From the NCBI GenBank assembly GCA_018266455.1, contig JAFEAJ010000003.1, positions 18,144-82,143 on the forward strand: a stretch of DNA of 64,000 bases. The letters are read 5' to 3'. The notes beneath the pieces are model-generated. The model was not told the origin of the DNA, ran no database searches, and saw only the letters and a list, made by a program, of their open reading frames with translations. Numbering within the stretch: the first letter of the stretch is position 1; each line of letters opens with the position of its first letter. Shown here piece after piece: positions 46,389-55,929 of the stretch. The translations under genes and the position numbers were made by a program. The DNA comes from Bacteroidota bacterium (GTDB lineage: Bacteria; Bacteroidota; Bacteroidia; Chitinophagales; Chitinophagaceae).

Positions 46389-46417
46389 GCCCTGGCAAAA
46401 GTTTTGATCAAATAAAT

Positions 46418-46451
46418 AATGCCTTAACAGAAATAAAGCTGTTAGGGCATT
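46418..46451 (+). terminator. hairpin terminator after the SWIB gene
   Basis: aatgccttaacag (46418-46430), an 8-nt loop, ctgttagggcatt (46439-46451) with one G-U pair. The T tail is weak. It separates the SWIB gene from the next gene. Confidence 0.65.
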
Positions 46452-46524
46452 TGAATTTAAAAATAACAATCGTCAATGCAATTTTTAAAATAATTTCTGT
46501 TTAGGCATCAGCGCAAATCAGGTT

Positions 46525-46956
46525 ATGCAGAAACAAAAAGGAAAGATTGATATTATTAATGAAATACTGGAAGAATGCATTCTGGCTTATCCTGTTTCAT
46601 CATTTGTGATAAGCCTTTACCAACGCTACCAGCTCATGGGAAGTTTAAGCAAGAAACAATTGCAGGGGCTTTATGGCAAAGCTTCAAAAATAAAAGGCCT
46701 GCTTCCCGGGAAATTAGCGACACTTGAAGCAATCATTAAACGAATGCCCACCAGGTATAAATCCGAACTGCCTTCTCCTAAGCCTCTTTTTGAAAAAGAT
46801 ACAGAGACAGGACAATTGATCGCAGCTATTCTTTCAAAGTTCCCCGGGCATAAAAGAGCGCTTTTCCTCAAAACGAAATTTGATAACAACGAACCTTTGT
46901 CAACTGCTGAAATCAATGACCTCAAGCGCTTTAGTAAATGGAGCGAAAACAAATAA
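46525..46956 (+). CDS. hypothetical protein
   Basis: 143 aa, all-helical in appearance with many Lys and Leu (KIDIINEILEECILAYP, SLYQRYQLMGSLSKKQLQ, LAAILSKFPGHKRALF-like segment). It has no signal peptide and no cysteine pair or catalytic motif. The codon pattern and clean start make it a real gene, but I do not recognise a family. It stands alone between the SWIB gene and the stress genes. Confidence 0.7.
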   Translation: MQKQKGKIDIINEILEECILAYPVSSFVISLYQRYQLMGSLSKKQLQGLYGKASKIKGLLPGKLATLEAIIKRMPTRYKSELPSPKPLFEKDTETGQLIAAILSKFPGHKRALFLKTKFDNNEPLSTAEINDLKRFSKWSENK

Positions 46957-47274
46957 TTTTTTTTGCAAGTGCCTTGTAATGAAAATCACTACCCTTGCTT
47001 TTTGTGGATATTAATTAGGCTCAAAATCAAAATGCCTTGCCCTGGTTTAAAATAAATTCTTTATTTTTGATTTTTCCTCTGAGTGCAGTACCAATTCACT
47101 TTATTGCCTGCAAAAGAAACGATGCCATTTCACCCAGCTATGTAAATGCACCATTTACAACAAACTTCTTTCTTGAAAAAGCACATTGAACAGTAGTTAT
47201 TGCCCAAAGTGCGGCAAATTATTATTGAAAAAAATGATTGAATTTTAACTTCATGTATTTAAATAGCTGGGCTT
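46957..47274. other. intergenic region with operator-like palindrome
   Basis: 318 bp without a gene. It holds an AT-rich stretch and the inverted repeat at 47141-47159 (separate entry); otherwise nothing is seen. Confidence 0.5.
47141..47159. promoter_or_regulatory. inverted repeat, operator-like
   Basis: tgtaaatg, cac, catttaca: perfect 8-bp arms with a 3-bp centre. It lies 116 bp upstream of the 37-aa membrane protein gene. Shape and size fit a dimeric regulator site; the regulator is unknown. Confidence 0.4.
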
Positions 47275-47388
47275 ATGAAACAAACTAATGTAAAGAAAAA
47301 GGAATTGCAGGAAGGGGCTCTCTTCTTATTTGTTGCAGTATTGATAATTGCGGTGCTGGGTTTGCTGGACACTTTTGGGATGCTGTAA
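47275..47388 (+). CDS. 37-aa single-span membrane protein
   Basis: ATG to TAA. A basic N-terminus (KQTNVKKKELQEG) is followed by one membrane helix (ALFLFVAVLIIAVLGLL) and a short end DTFGML. A clean signal-anchor layout for such a short frame argues for a real gene. No family recognised; its position at the left edge of the stress cluster suggests a stress-related small protein. Confidence 0.55.
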   Translation: MKQTNVKKKELQEGALFLFVAVLIIAVLGLLDTFGML

Positions 47389-47537
47389 ATTTTGTTCTTC
47401 TGTCACTGTTTAATATAAGCAACAGTTTGGCAATACCTGCTGATGTCCCTTGACATAGCGGGTTAAGCAATTGAGGCTTTCTTTGACGTTTTCATGCTGA
47501 AGTATTTTGTATTGGCTGATTGGCTTCAGCATTTCAA

Positions 47538-47551
47538 TTGACCGATGTCAT
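47538..47551 (+). promoter_or_regulatory. Fnr/Crp-like box 1
   Basis: ttgac cgat gtcat, core TGA-N6-TCA, 63 bp upstream of the P-loop kinase start at 47615. The sequence gttctttg at 47574-47581 could be a weak -7 box; if so the site centre lies near -40, the usual activator position. Regulator not encoded in the window. Confidence 0.55.
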
Positions 47552-47614
47552 TTTAATCTAAATTTTTTGGGTTGTTCTTTGCCTTTTCAATTCATTAGCC
47601 TAAAAATACAGAAC

Positions 47615-48124
47615 ATGCCCCTTCCGGTAGTTGTTATCGTGCTTGGCTTACCCGGTTCCGGAAAAAGCTATTTCGCCTCACAATTTGCTCAATCAATCAA
47701 TGCGGATCATATTAATAGCGACCATGTGCGCAATAACATGATCGCGAACAAAACCTATTCTGATCATGAAAAACAATCAGTGTACAACGAAATTTTTTTA
47801 AAAATCAGGCAATCCGTGCAGCAACATAAAAATGTTGTAGCAGATGCTACTTTTTACAATAATGCGCTAAGAGAAAAAATTTTTAAGGAAATAAGCAACC
47901 TTGCATGTTTGTGTTTTGTTGAATTGTATGCTGATGAAAAACTGATAAGGCAAAGGCTGCAACAAAAAAGAGTGGACAGCGATGCTGATTTCAAAGTGTA
48001 CGAGGCCATCAGGAAGCAATGGGAACCACTATTAAGGCCGCATTTAAGAATGGAATCGACCCAGTCAAATATTAATGACCTGATCAACAGGGCTAGTTCT
48101 TATATCATCCAAAACTGCCATTAA
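47615..48124 (+). CDS. P-loop kinase-like ATPase (AAA_33 / zeta-toxin-like)
   Basis: 169 aa from ATG 47615. Walker A is GLPGSGKSYFA, followed by INSDHVRNN (a lid-like DxxR) and VADATFYNN (Walker B-like). The size and motifs match the ATP-binding domain that in other bacteria is fused to the APH-like domain encoded by the next gene, 2 bp away. The fused family includes M. tuberculosis Rv2004c of the DosR regulon. The substrate is unknown. The longer upstream reading lacks a start signal. Confidence 0.83.
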   Translation: MPLPVVVIVLGLPGSGKSYFASQFAQSINADHINSDHVRNNMIANKTYSDHEKQSVYNEIFLKIRQSVQQHKNVVADATFYNNALREKIFKEISNLACLCFVELYADEKLIRQRLQQKRVDSDADFKVYEAIRKQWEPLLRPHLRMESTQSNINDLINRASSYIIQNCH

Positions 48125-48126
48125 GC

Positions 48127-49149
48127 ATGACACGGGGAGATATAGACAATTTAATTTTGCACTGGAATTTTCCGGAAACAGGCTGTAATCCGGAAATCAT
48201 TGAAACACACATTTCCTGGGTTGTTTTATGTGGCCAATTTGCTTATAAAATCAAAAAGCCCATCCATTATCATTTTCTTGATTTTTCTACTATTAAAAAG
48301 AGGAAATTTTATTGCGAAAGAGAAATTGACCTGAACAAAAGGTTCGGGGATGATGTGTACCTCGATGTGCTGCCGGTAAAAAAAGCAGGAGATAAGTTCT
48401 TCCTGTCTAATGTGGAAGGAAAAATTGTGGATTATGCAGTCAGGATGCGAAAGCTTAACCGGGAAAGACAGATGGATGTGTTGTTAAAGGATGGGAAAGT
48501 AACATTGAACGATATAGAACAGCTTGCAGAAAAAATAGCCGGCTTTCATCAACGAGCAGCTATTGTGATTGAAAAAAACCTTGCTGATGTTGGGGAAAAG
48601 TTTTTGGATTTGAAATATGAAAAAGAATTCCTGCAGGAGAGCATAGGGCAAAGAACTGCTGCCCAGGTTAGCGGGGCGATCAATTTATCAAACCTGTTTA
48701 TTGAAAAAAGCAAACAGCTTCTTGCGTTGAGGCTAAAAGAGGGTTTTTTTAGGGACTGCCATGGAGACCTTCATGCTAAGAATATTTTTTTGCTGCCTTC
48801 ATCTCCTGTATTATTTGACTGCATTGAATTCAATGACGATTACCGGCAGGTCGATGTTCTTAACGATATTGCTTTTTTATGTATGGATCTTGATGCATAC
48901 GGTTGGGGAAACTTCGCAGAGCACTTTATTAAGCACTATAATATTTTTTTTCCTGTTATGCGCAATGATGAAGAAAAATTACTTTTCGTTTATTATAAAA
49001 GCTACCGTGCAAACATTCGTGCTAAAGTCAATAGCCTAAGGGCACGAACCGCCAGTGACAGCCGATCCAAAAACTTGTTTTTGAAAGAAACAACAAAATA
49101 CCTTCAGCTCATGAGCAGCTACCTGAAGATGGTGGAGCATGGGTTGTAA
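48127..49149 (+). CDS. APH-like phosphotransferase (COG2187-type)
   Basis: 340 aa. The protein-kinase-like fold has an N-terminal segment ISWVVLCGQFAYKIKKPIHY (with the ATP lysine in KIKKP), the catalytic loop FRDCHGDLHAKNIFL and the metal site PVLFDCIEFNDD. It belongs with the uncharacterised aminoglycoside-phosphotransferase family usually fused to a P-loop kinase domain. Here the two halves are separate genes in the order P-loop first, APH second. Same operon as the gene before. Confidence 0.85.
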   Translation: MTRGDIDNLILHWNFPETGCNPEIIETHISWVVLCGQFAYKIKKPIHYHFLDFSTIKKRKFYCEREIDLNKRFGDDVYLDVLPVKKAGDKFFLSNVEGKIVDYAVRMRKLNRERQMDVLLKDGKVTLNDIEQLAEKIAGFHQRAAIVIEKNLADVGEKFLDLKYEKEFLQESIGQRTAAQVSGAINLSNLFIEKSKQLLALRLKEGFFRDCHGDLHAKNIFLLPSSPVLFDCIEFNDDYRQVDVLNDIAFLCMDLDAYGWGNFAEHFIKHYNIFFPVMRNDEEKLLFVYYKSYRANIRAKVNSLRARTASDSRSKNLFLKETTKYLQLMSSYLKMVEHGL

Positions 49150-49369
49150 TAAATGTCACGATCATTTGCTTTTTACAAGCGGTGATGCTGGATAAAGAAT
49201 GCATACAATTGCATCAGCATATAAACAATCGCGTTTTTTATTTGCTGAAAGTGAATAGATACAATCAACATTGCCACCAATATGCTTACTATGTATCCGA
49301 ACCTGATGGCATCAATATTAGTAACATCGTTCTCCATACAGATCATTTTATAGCATTGCCATATATTAC

Positions 49370-50215
49370 CTACTCTTTTTTATACACCAATAGCGGCACT
49401 TTTGTTTCAAAAGAAAGCTGTTCCGCCCTGCTTGGTGAGAAAATTTTTTGGAACAAAGTCCTGCTTTGATCAGTGAACATAATGGTCATTGATGGCTTAA
49501 GCATTTCAACCTGGGCTTTAAGGCCCTCGGTCAAGGAATCGAACAAATCGTCAGTGACAATCTTTAGCTTAAAATCAATGCCATGCTTGCCCATTAATTT
49601 CTTTTCAATGGCTTCCCTATCTGGTGGTACAGAGCCAGGCCAGGCCAGGTGGAGCATGGTTACGCTTGCTTTCAATGGCCTGGCAAACTCAAATACTTTC
49701 TTCAGTTCATTTTCAGGGAGAGAAAAATCAGTTACATACAGCAGGCTTTTTATTGGTTTCCTTCTACCGTAACTTTTAGGCACAGCAATCACCGGAACCT
49801 GGGACTTGGTAATGAGGTTCCCCGAGTGCGTACCAAATATTTTTTTTATTTTTCCAGCTCCCCTGGTGCCAATACATATAAAACTGATATCGCCCTCTTG
49901 AAGGCAATAATCCATAATGCTGATATCTGCAGAAGCGCCATGCAAGGCAATACACGCGTGTTTTTTGGCTTTTATGCCTGAAGATTGGTAAATACCTGAT
50001 GCAAATTGCTTCAGCTTGTTTTCGTAAAATATTTTTTCAGAGCTGATGTATTTTTTATAATCATAATCTGTCCATTGCGGTATCCTGTTTATATGGAATA
50101 CATGTAAAAACTGCAGCTCAATTTTTTGCTGTATTGACCACTGAATAGCGAACCTAAAAGCTGTTTTTGAATTTCCTGAGAAGTCCGTTGGCACCAATAC
50201 TTTGATTGTTGGCAT
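49370..50215 (-). CDS. tandem universal stress protein 1
   Basis: 281 aa with two UspA domains. The first starts IKVLVPTDFSGNSKTAFRFA and carries the ATP-binding loop GTRGAGKIKKIFGTHSGN. The second starts LLYVTDFSLPENELKKV and lacks the glycine loop. Usp proteins respond to starvation, hypoxia and redox stress. Divergent from the P-type ATPase gene, with a shared Fnr/Crp-like box between them (50274). Confidence 0.92.
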   Translation of the reverse strand: MPTIKVLVPTDFSGNSKTAFRFAIQWSIQQKIELQFLHVFHINRIPQWTDYDYKKYISSEKIFYENKLKQFASGIYQSSGIKAKKHACIALHGASADISIMDYCLQEGDISFICIGTRGAGKIKKIFGTHSGNLITKSQVPVIAVPKSYGRRKPIKSLLYVTDFSLPENELKKVFEFARPLKASVTMLHLAWPGSVPPDREAIEKKLMGKHGIDFKLKIVTDDLFDSLTEGLKAQVEMLKPSMTIMFTDQSRTLFQKIFSPSRAEQLSFETKVPLLVYKKE

Positions 50216-50273
50216 CTTTAAATCTATTTTATTTATACTTTAGTGAAAATAGCTAAACAATTGTGTACGGAAG

Positions 50274-50287
50274 TTGATCTTCATCAT
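50274..50287. promoter_or_regulatory. Fnr/Crp-like box 2 between divergent usp and ATPase genes
   Basis: ttgat cttc atcat, one base off the Fnr consensus TTGAT-N4-ATCAA. It is 58 bp from the usp start and 66 bp from the ATPase start. On the minus strand TATTTTCA (50244-50251) could be a -7 box that puts the site near -40. Confidence 0.6.
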
Positions 50288-50353
50288 TCGGAGTACTGAT
50301 GGTGATGCTGTTGTTGGCTGGCTTATTTTGCTATCTTATTCATTCAATTAAAC

Positions 50354-52858
50354 ATGCAAACAACAAAAACATCAGGATTGAACAGCCGGGATGTGCCGCT
50401 TTTGCAAAAGCAATTTGGAAAAAACATATTCACATCTGGCCGAAGCAAGGGGAAACTTTATATTATCAGTGGAGTTATAAAAGAGCCGATGTTCCTGTTA
50501 TTGCTTGGGGGCAGTGCACTTTATTTTATTTTAGGCGAAATCAGCGAAGGCTTTTTGATGCTGGCAGCCATGATGTTTGTGGCTGCAATTTCTGTTTATC
50601 AGGAAGCGAAAAGCGATAGGGCAGTAGCTGCTCTAAGAAAATATGTGGAACCCAAAATAACAGTAGTGAGGGATGGAGAAGAACAAATGATTTTATCAGA
50701 AAATTTGTTGCCTGGCGACCTGATGATCATAGAGGAAGGCAACAGGATACCTGCTGATGCAATAGTGATCCAATCAAATGATTTATCGGTGAACGAGTCG
50801 GTAATAACAGGCGAATCTGTACCTGTTGAAAAAAGCAATTCAGACGGCAGCAACGCCCTGTTCCAGGGAACTACGATAGGTTCCGGCAAATGTTATGCAA
50901 CAGTTACAGCCATTGGCGTTAACACTGAGCTTGGCAAGCTGGGGAAATCCATCAGTGCAATTGCAACGCCCAAAACATTGCTGCAGGAGCAAATTTCGCG
51001 TTTTGTAGGTGTTATGGCTACCATGGGGGTCTTTGCTTTTGCATTGATATGGCTAATCAATTATCTGCACACTAACGATATTGTACAAAGCTTATTGACT
51101 GGGCTTACCCTGATCATGGCAGCCCTGCCCGAAGAAATCCCTGTTGCTTTTTCTTCATTTATGGCATTAGGCGCATCGCACATGGCAAAACTGGGCATTA
51201 TTACCAGGCAGCCTCAAACTATTGAAAACCTTGGAGCGGTGAGCGTGATTTGCCTCGACAAAACAGGAACGATTACCGAGAATAAAATGCAGGTAGAAAA
51301 AATTTATGATTTTGAGACCGGCATTGTTGAAGAATTGGGTGACAGGAAAACATCAAAGGCTTTGAATGTGCTTCATTTTGCGAGGCTTGCCAGCGAGCCA
51401 GAACCCTTTGATGTAATGGAAAAAGCAATTGTGGAGGCATATACATCTTACGAGGGCGAAACGCAAACAGATCGCTTGCGGATGATTCATGAATATCCGT
51501 TAAGCGGCAAGCCGCCTATGATGACGCATGTGTACACCGATGGGGAAAGAAACTGGGTGGCGGCAAAAGGCGCCCCGGAAAGGATTTTGAGCGCGTGCAG
51601 GCTGGATGGGGATCAGTTGGAAAAAGCGGTTGCCATTGTCCGTCAAATGGGATCCTCAGGCTATCGCGTTCTGGGAGTGTGCAGCGCCTTGGGGCATGAC
51701 GGGCCGTTCCCTCAGCAGCAGGATGATTTTACATGGAAGCTCGAAGGATTTATTGCATTACATGACAGGCCTAAAAAAAATGTAGCTGATGTTTTCAAAA
51801 AATGGCACCAGGCAGGCATCAATATAAAATTGTTAACCGGCGATTATGCTGAAACAGCCATGAATATTGGCAAACTGGCCGGGATAAAAGACCATTCAAG
51901 ATTTCTGACAGGCAATGAAATCATGAAAATGACAGACCGCGAGCTTGCGATGACCGTAAAAGATACCAACATTTATGCAAGGACTTTCCCTGATGCAAAG
52001 CTGAGAATAATTGAGGTGCTGAAAGCAGAAGGCAATATTGTTGCCATGACAGGGGACGGCGTGAACGACGGCCCTGCGCTCAGGGCTTCGCATATTGGCA
52101 TTGCCATGGGCAACAAAGGAACAGAAATTGCGAAAGAGGCCGCAGACCTTATTATTACCGATGACAACCTGGATAAAATTACGGAAGCCATTCAGCAGGG
52201 AAGAAAAATTTACAGTAATCTAAAAAAAGCAATACGCTACATCATTTCCATCCATATCCCCATCCTGTTAACAGCCTCGATGCCACTTTTATTGGGATGG
52301 AGGTTTCCTAATATTTTTACTCCGGTTCATGTCATTTTCCTGGAACTGATCATGGGGCCTACCTGCTCAATTTTTTATGAAAGGGAGCCTGTTGAAAGCA
52401 ATATCATGCATCGCAGGCCCAGGCCAAGAAAGCAAAATATGTTCTCTGCAAAAGAACTACTGGTAAGTTTTGTGCAGGGATTGATAATTGCATCCGGTGT
52501 TTTAGCTGTTTATTTCTTTTTCATGCAAAAAGGGTACCCCATCCGGTATGTAAGGGCACTCGTTTTTACTACATTATTGCTTAGCAATTTGTTCCTCACG
52601 TTTGTAAACCGGTCGTTCTACGAAACCATCAATAAAACAATTTTTTACAAGAATTCGCTGTCGCCTTATGTAGTTTTATTTTCCATCGCTTTTCTTTCGT
52701 CGATTTATTTCATCAGCCCGTTACAAAATATTTTTGAATTAACCCAAATCAGCCCACGACATTATCTTATCTGCCTGGTCGTAAGCTTGGCCTGCACAGG
52801 TTGGTTTGAACTGTTCAAAGGCGCATTGAAGCATTTGAACGTGGTGCTTAAAAAATAA
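50354..52858 (+). CDS. cation-transporting P-type ATPase
   Basis: 834 aa. The actuator loop TGES begins at Thr152, the phosphorylation site is Asp302 in LDKTGTITENK, and the hinge is GDGVNDGPALRASHIGIAMG. The membrane motif in helix 4 is PEEIP (from Pro259) instead of PEGLP of Ca2+ pumps, so the ion cannot be named safely; P2/P3-type layout with about ten helices and no heavy-metal domain. A comparable pump, CtpF, belongs to the mycobacterial DosR regulon. The start ATG lies 66 bp after the Fnr-like box. Confidence 0.92.
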   Translation: MQTTKTSGLNSRDVPLLQKQFGKNIFTSGRSKGKLYIISGVIKEPMFLLLLGGSALYFILGEISEGFLMLAAMMFVAAISVYQEAKSDRAVAALRKYVEPKITVVRDGEEQMILSENLLPGDLMIIEEGNRIPADAIVIQSNDLSVNESVITGESVPVEKSNSDGSNALFQGTTIGSGKCYATVTAIGVNTELGKLGKSISAIATPKTLLQEQISRFVGVMATMGVFAFALIWLINYLHTNDIVQSLLTGLTLIMAALPEEIPVAFSSFMALGASHMAKLGIITRQPQTIENLGAVSVICLDKTGTITENKMQVEKIYDFETGIVEELGDRKTSKALNVLHFARLASEPEPFDVMEKAIVEAYTSYEGETQTDRLRMIHEYPLSGKPPMMTHVYTDGERNWVAAKGAPERILSACRLDGDQLEKAVAIVRQMGSSGYRVLGVCSALGHDGPFPQQQDDFTWKLEGFIALHDRPKKNVADVFKKWHQAGINIKLLTGDYAETAMNIGKLAGIKDHSRFLTGNEIMKMTDRELAMTVKDTNIYARTFPDAKLRIIEVLKAEGNIVAMTGDGVNDGPALRASHIGIAMGNKGTEIAKEAADLIITDDNLDKITEAIQQGRKIYSNLKKAIRYIISIHIPILLTASMPLLLGWRFPNIFTPVHVIFLELIMGPTCSIFYEREPVESNIMHRRPRPRKQNMFSAKELLVSFVQGLIIASGVLAVYFFFMQKGYPIRYVRALVFTTLLLSNLFLTFVNRSFYETINKTIFYKNSLSPYVVLFSIAFLSSIYFISPLQNIFELTQISPRHYLICLVVSLACTGWFELFKGALKHLNVVLKK

Positions 52859-52961
52859 CCTTGTGTACTGTGCACAAATGGGTTGATTAAAAATGAAGAG
52901 CATTATATTTTTGTGGTGATGGGCCTGAACAATTTGGGGGGCCATCTGTATATTTTCCTTT

Positions 52962-54143
52962 ATGCCCAGTAAAAAAAAGATAAGGCACCAACAATATACT
53001 ACAGTTAATCGCGTGAGGCTTATCCGTAGCGGCAAACAATATTTTGATGAACTTTTGCAGCTTATCAATAAGGCAAAGGAAAGCGTGCATATCCAGACCT
53101 ATATCTATAATGATGACGAAACCGGGAGGATGATAGCCGAAGCGCTTAAAAAAGCAGTGCAGCGAAATGTTGTAGTGCACCTGCTGGCTGATGGATATGC
53201 CTCTCAGTCCCTTTCCGGTGCGTTCATTGCCGACCTAAAAAAATCGGGTGTCCAGTTCCGTTTTTTTGCGCCAATTTTCAAAAGCAAATATTTCTATTTT
53301 GGCAGAAGGCTGCACCATAAGGTGGCTGTAGCTGATGCAAAGTTTGCCCTGGTAGGAGGCATAAACATTGCGGATAAGTATAATGACCTTCCGGGAAAGC
53401 CTGCCTGGCTCGACTTTGCGTTATTTGCAGAAGGGGAGATTGCTGCCCCTCTTTGCGTGCTTTGCTGGAAAACATGGAATGGCTACCCGTTGAAAATGGA
53501 GTTGACCCCTTGTGAAAAACAAAAACTTTTATTTGATATTCCTGAGCCAGAAAGGAACGAAGTGAAGATGTGCCGCAACGATTGGGTAAGGAGAAAAAAT
53601 GAGATATCAAAAACTTATGTTACCATGCTCCGCAATGCCCACACCCAGGTTATTATGTTATGCAGCTATTTTTTGCCTGGCAAAATAATCAGGAAGCAAA
53701 TGGTGCAGGCAATAAAACGGGGAGTAAAGATCAGGGTAATTGCGGCAGGCCGTTCAGATGTAATGCTGGCCAAAATGGCTGAGCGCTGGCTATATGCCTG
53801 GTTGTTGCGAAATGGAGTAGAGCTATATGAATACCAGGAAAATATCTTGCACGGAAAAATTGCTGCTTGCGATGACAGGTGGGTGACCCTTGGCTCGTAT
53901 AATATCAACGACATCAGCGCTTATGCCAGTATTGAATTAAATTTAGACGTTCGTAATAACACATTTGCACAACAAGTGAGGGAAACGCTGGAAACGATAA
54001 TTGATGAAAATTGCATCCCTGTTGTTCCTGGGCAGCATAATGGAGTAAAAAATATTTTTAGCCAATTTATGCAATGGCTTTCCTACAAACTTTTTAAGGT
54101 GATTTTTTATTTGTTCACTTTCTATTTCAGGCACCAGCGTTAA
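52962..54143 (+). CDS. phospholipase D-family protein, probable cardiolipin synthase
   Basis: 393 aa with two HKD motifs: HHKVAVAD (His118, Lys120, Asp125) followed by GGINIADKY, and HGKIAACD (His297, Lys299, Asp304) followed by GSYNINDISAYASIELNLDV. It lacks the two N-terminal membrane helices of ClsA, so it is closer to ClsB-like enzymes; a hydrophobic end (LFKVIFYLFTFYF) may anchor it. It would join two phosphatidylglycerols or related lipids. Its stop overlaps the end of the convergent hydrolase gene by 4 bp. Confidence 0.88.
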   Translation: MPSKKKIRHQQYTTVNRVRLIRSGKQYFDELLQLINKAKESVHIQTYIYNDDETGRMIAEALKKAVQRNVVVHLLADGYASQSLSGAFIADLKKSGVQFRFFAPIFKSKYFYFGRRLHHKVAVADAKFALVGGINIADKYNDLPGKPAWLDFALFAEGEIAAPLCVLCWKTWNGYPLKMELTPCEKQKLLFDIPEPERNEVKMCRNDWVRRKNEISKTYVTMLRNAHTQVIMLCSYFLPGKIIRKQMVQAIKRGVKIRVIAAGRSDVMLAKMAERWLYAWLLRNGVELYEYQENILHGKIAACDDRWVTLGSYNINDISAYASIELNLDVRNNTFAQQVRETLETIIDENCIPVVPGQHNGVKNIFSQFMQWLSYKLFKVIFYLFTFYFRHQR

Positions 54144-55150
54144 TTTCCCTTAATGTGCTGCCATAGTGATTTTAATGTCTCCCAGTTCCACTTTTCAAAC
54201 CTTCCCCTCTGTACGACCAGTTTGTTTTCTTCGGGATATTGCAAATAATAATGGAACACAAATTGCTCATGCGGGTCTTCCCAGCCAATGACCTGGCCGA
54301 ACCGGAGGTCATTAAAAATTAATGTATCGTGCATTCTTTCAATGGTGTAAAACTGTTGGGAAAAACGAATTAATTTTTGCAAGTCCTCAATGTGCCCAAT
54401 AGGTTTAAGCAGAGAATCGTTTTTTGGGAAATACTGAAAGCTCATTTTCTTTTCATGGTCAAAAACAGATCGAAACCCCACGTAATAACCTGTGTCGTTT
54501 CCTGAAACCACATACCATAACCAGTTTTGCAATGGCGTAGGAGTAGTGAAATATTTTTGATGCGGTATATGCTCTTTTTCAAAAATTCCTTTAACCTCCT
54601 GGTCAGTTTTGAATTTATTAAAGCAGCAATACGAAAGGTAAACAAAAGGGATAATGAGCCCAAACTTCCACCAGAATGTGCGCTTGTGGCTGTTGCTTTT
54701 CAAAAAAATCAAAGCAACACAGGCAATGCCCGGCCACAAGGAAAAAAACGGGTCTGCAACATAAATCGTGTTGAAAGAATAGCGTGCATGGCTGAAGGGC
54801 TCAAGCCAGCCTACCCCATAATTGTTAAAGCCATCGATGAACAAATGAAAAAATACTTCGGCTGCAAAAAAGGTTATCCATGTCCTGAATGCAATGTTAT
54901 GCGGACGGTGTAGCCTGTCAGCTAAAAGCGCAAATACAGGGACGATCATCAAACCAAATAGTACAGAATGGGTAAAACCACGGTGTGCCAATAAGTTTTC
55001 TGGAGTGCTTAGCCAGAATGACGCGACAAAATCTATATCCGGGATGCTTTGTGCAAGGGCTCCCCACGCCATAGCCTTTTTTCCAAACCCTTTTTCAAAA
55101 AAAGCCTCACCCATGCAAGCGCCTAATGCTATATGTGTTAGGGAATCCAT
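54140..55150 (-). CDS. YdjM/YbcI-type membrane-bound metal-dependent hydrolase
   Basis: About 336 aa from ATG 55150 (MDSLTHIALGACMGEAFF). Metal-site motifs are DSLTH near the N-terminus, SIPDIDF and AHRGFTHS, as in the COG1988 family. Several membrane helices follow, then a C-terminal soluble part (YYLQYPEENKLVVQRG). Function not established; the E. coli relative YdjM is in the SOS regulon. Confidence 0.87.
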   Translation of the reverse strand: MDSLTHIALGACMGEAFFEKGFGKKAMAWGALAQSIPDIDFVASFWLSTPENLLAHRGFTHSVLFGLMIVPVFALLADRLHRPHNIAFRTWITFFAAEVFFHLFIDGFNNYGVGWLEPFSHARYSFNTIYVADPFFSLWPGIACVALIFLKSNSHKRTFWWKFGLIIPFVYLSYCCFNKFKTDQEVKGIFEKEHIPHQKYFTTPTPLQNWLWYVVSGNDTGYYVGFRSVFDHEKKMSFQYFPKNDSLLKPIGHIEDLQKLIRFSQQFYTIERMHDTLIFNDLRFGQVIGWEDPHEQFVFHYYLQYPEENKLVVQRGRFEKWNWETLKSLWQHIKGN

Positions 55151-55193
55151 TTCGTTTCTCAAAAATACCCTACATTATTTTAAATGTAGTGCT

Positions 55194-55421
55194 TCATTTC
55201 GGAGCATGGCGTTGTTTCCTGTTCCCATTGGTGCGCACACCCAATAATGCGTAGAGCGGGCAATAGCCGATAAAGCTGGTAATGGAGAAACCCCCGGCTA
55301 TTGCAAGCAAGATTGCTCCGGGAAGCCCTTTGACGCTAAGGTCTTCAAACCATAAAATGAATAGTGCGCCAGCGGCCACGATTCTTATTACCCTGTCAGT
55401 ACTGCTCATGTTTGTTTTCAT
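55194..55421 (-). CDS. YgaP-type DUF2892 membrane protein 2
   Basis: 75 aa: MKTNMSSTDRVIRIVAAGAL, two membrane helices and the end SFIGYCPLYALLGVRT. Same family as 44510 (CP-x-Y-xx-LG). Its upstream region carries Fnr/Crp-like box 3. About 45 bp upstream of the hydrolase gene on the same strand. Confidence 0.9.
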   Translation of the reverse strand: MKTNMSSTDRVIRIVAAGALFILWFEDLSVKGLPGAILLAIAGGFSITSFIGYCPLYALLGVRTNGNRKQRHAPK

Positions 55422-55515
55422 AAAAATAAATTTAGATTAAAAGATAAGGTTGGCTCCTTTCGTTTTCTACTTTGCCGGCCTGTTATAAACTTCGGAAATT
55501 GGGTTTACACAAAAA

Positions 55516-55529
55516 ATGATAACAATCAA
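55516..55529. promoter_or_regulatory. Fnr/Crp-like box 3
   Basis: atgat aaca atcaa, one base off TTGAT-N4-ATCAA, 95 bp upstream of the DUF2892 gene at 55421 (minus strand). No clear -7 box at the expected distance. Confidence 0.5.
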
Positions 55530-55929
55530 TTTGATGCCTGATTATTTTCGCCGGGCATTACATGACCTTAATCATCTGAAAAATTGAGGACAATCATGTG
55601 TTTTGCAGACCCCTCTGTTTAATTTGCCGGGGTCGATGTTTCATTTTCTTAAAAAGAACCTGGGCAGGACTGGCAGGATCTTAAAGAAAGCATGAAGCTG
55701 AAAAATTGATCAGAATAAGTTTCTTTTAATGCTTTTGATGAAAAGAGAAATGGCTCCATCGATTTGATAGCAGCAGCAGCGGTGCGTGGGACAGCAGCTA
55801 TATTGACAAAAAGCTGGGTGGAAAAGCAGTCGATAAAACAGGCTGGTGGCATGTGAAAAGGGTAAAGACTATAAAATAAAATATTTCAGCCAACGCTGTA
55901 AAAAGGCTCGTTTATGTTGGTTCTTTCTT

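Noticed and set aside
49182..49469. 95-aa plus-strand frame between the APH and usp genes
   Set aside because: Its last third is antisense to usp 1 and the rest shows no family or codon signal.
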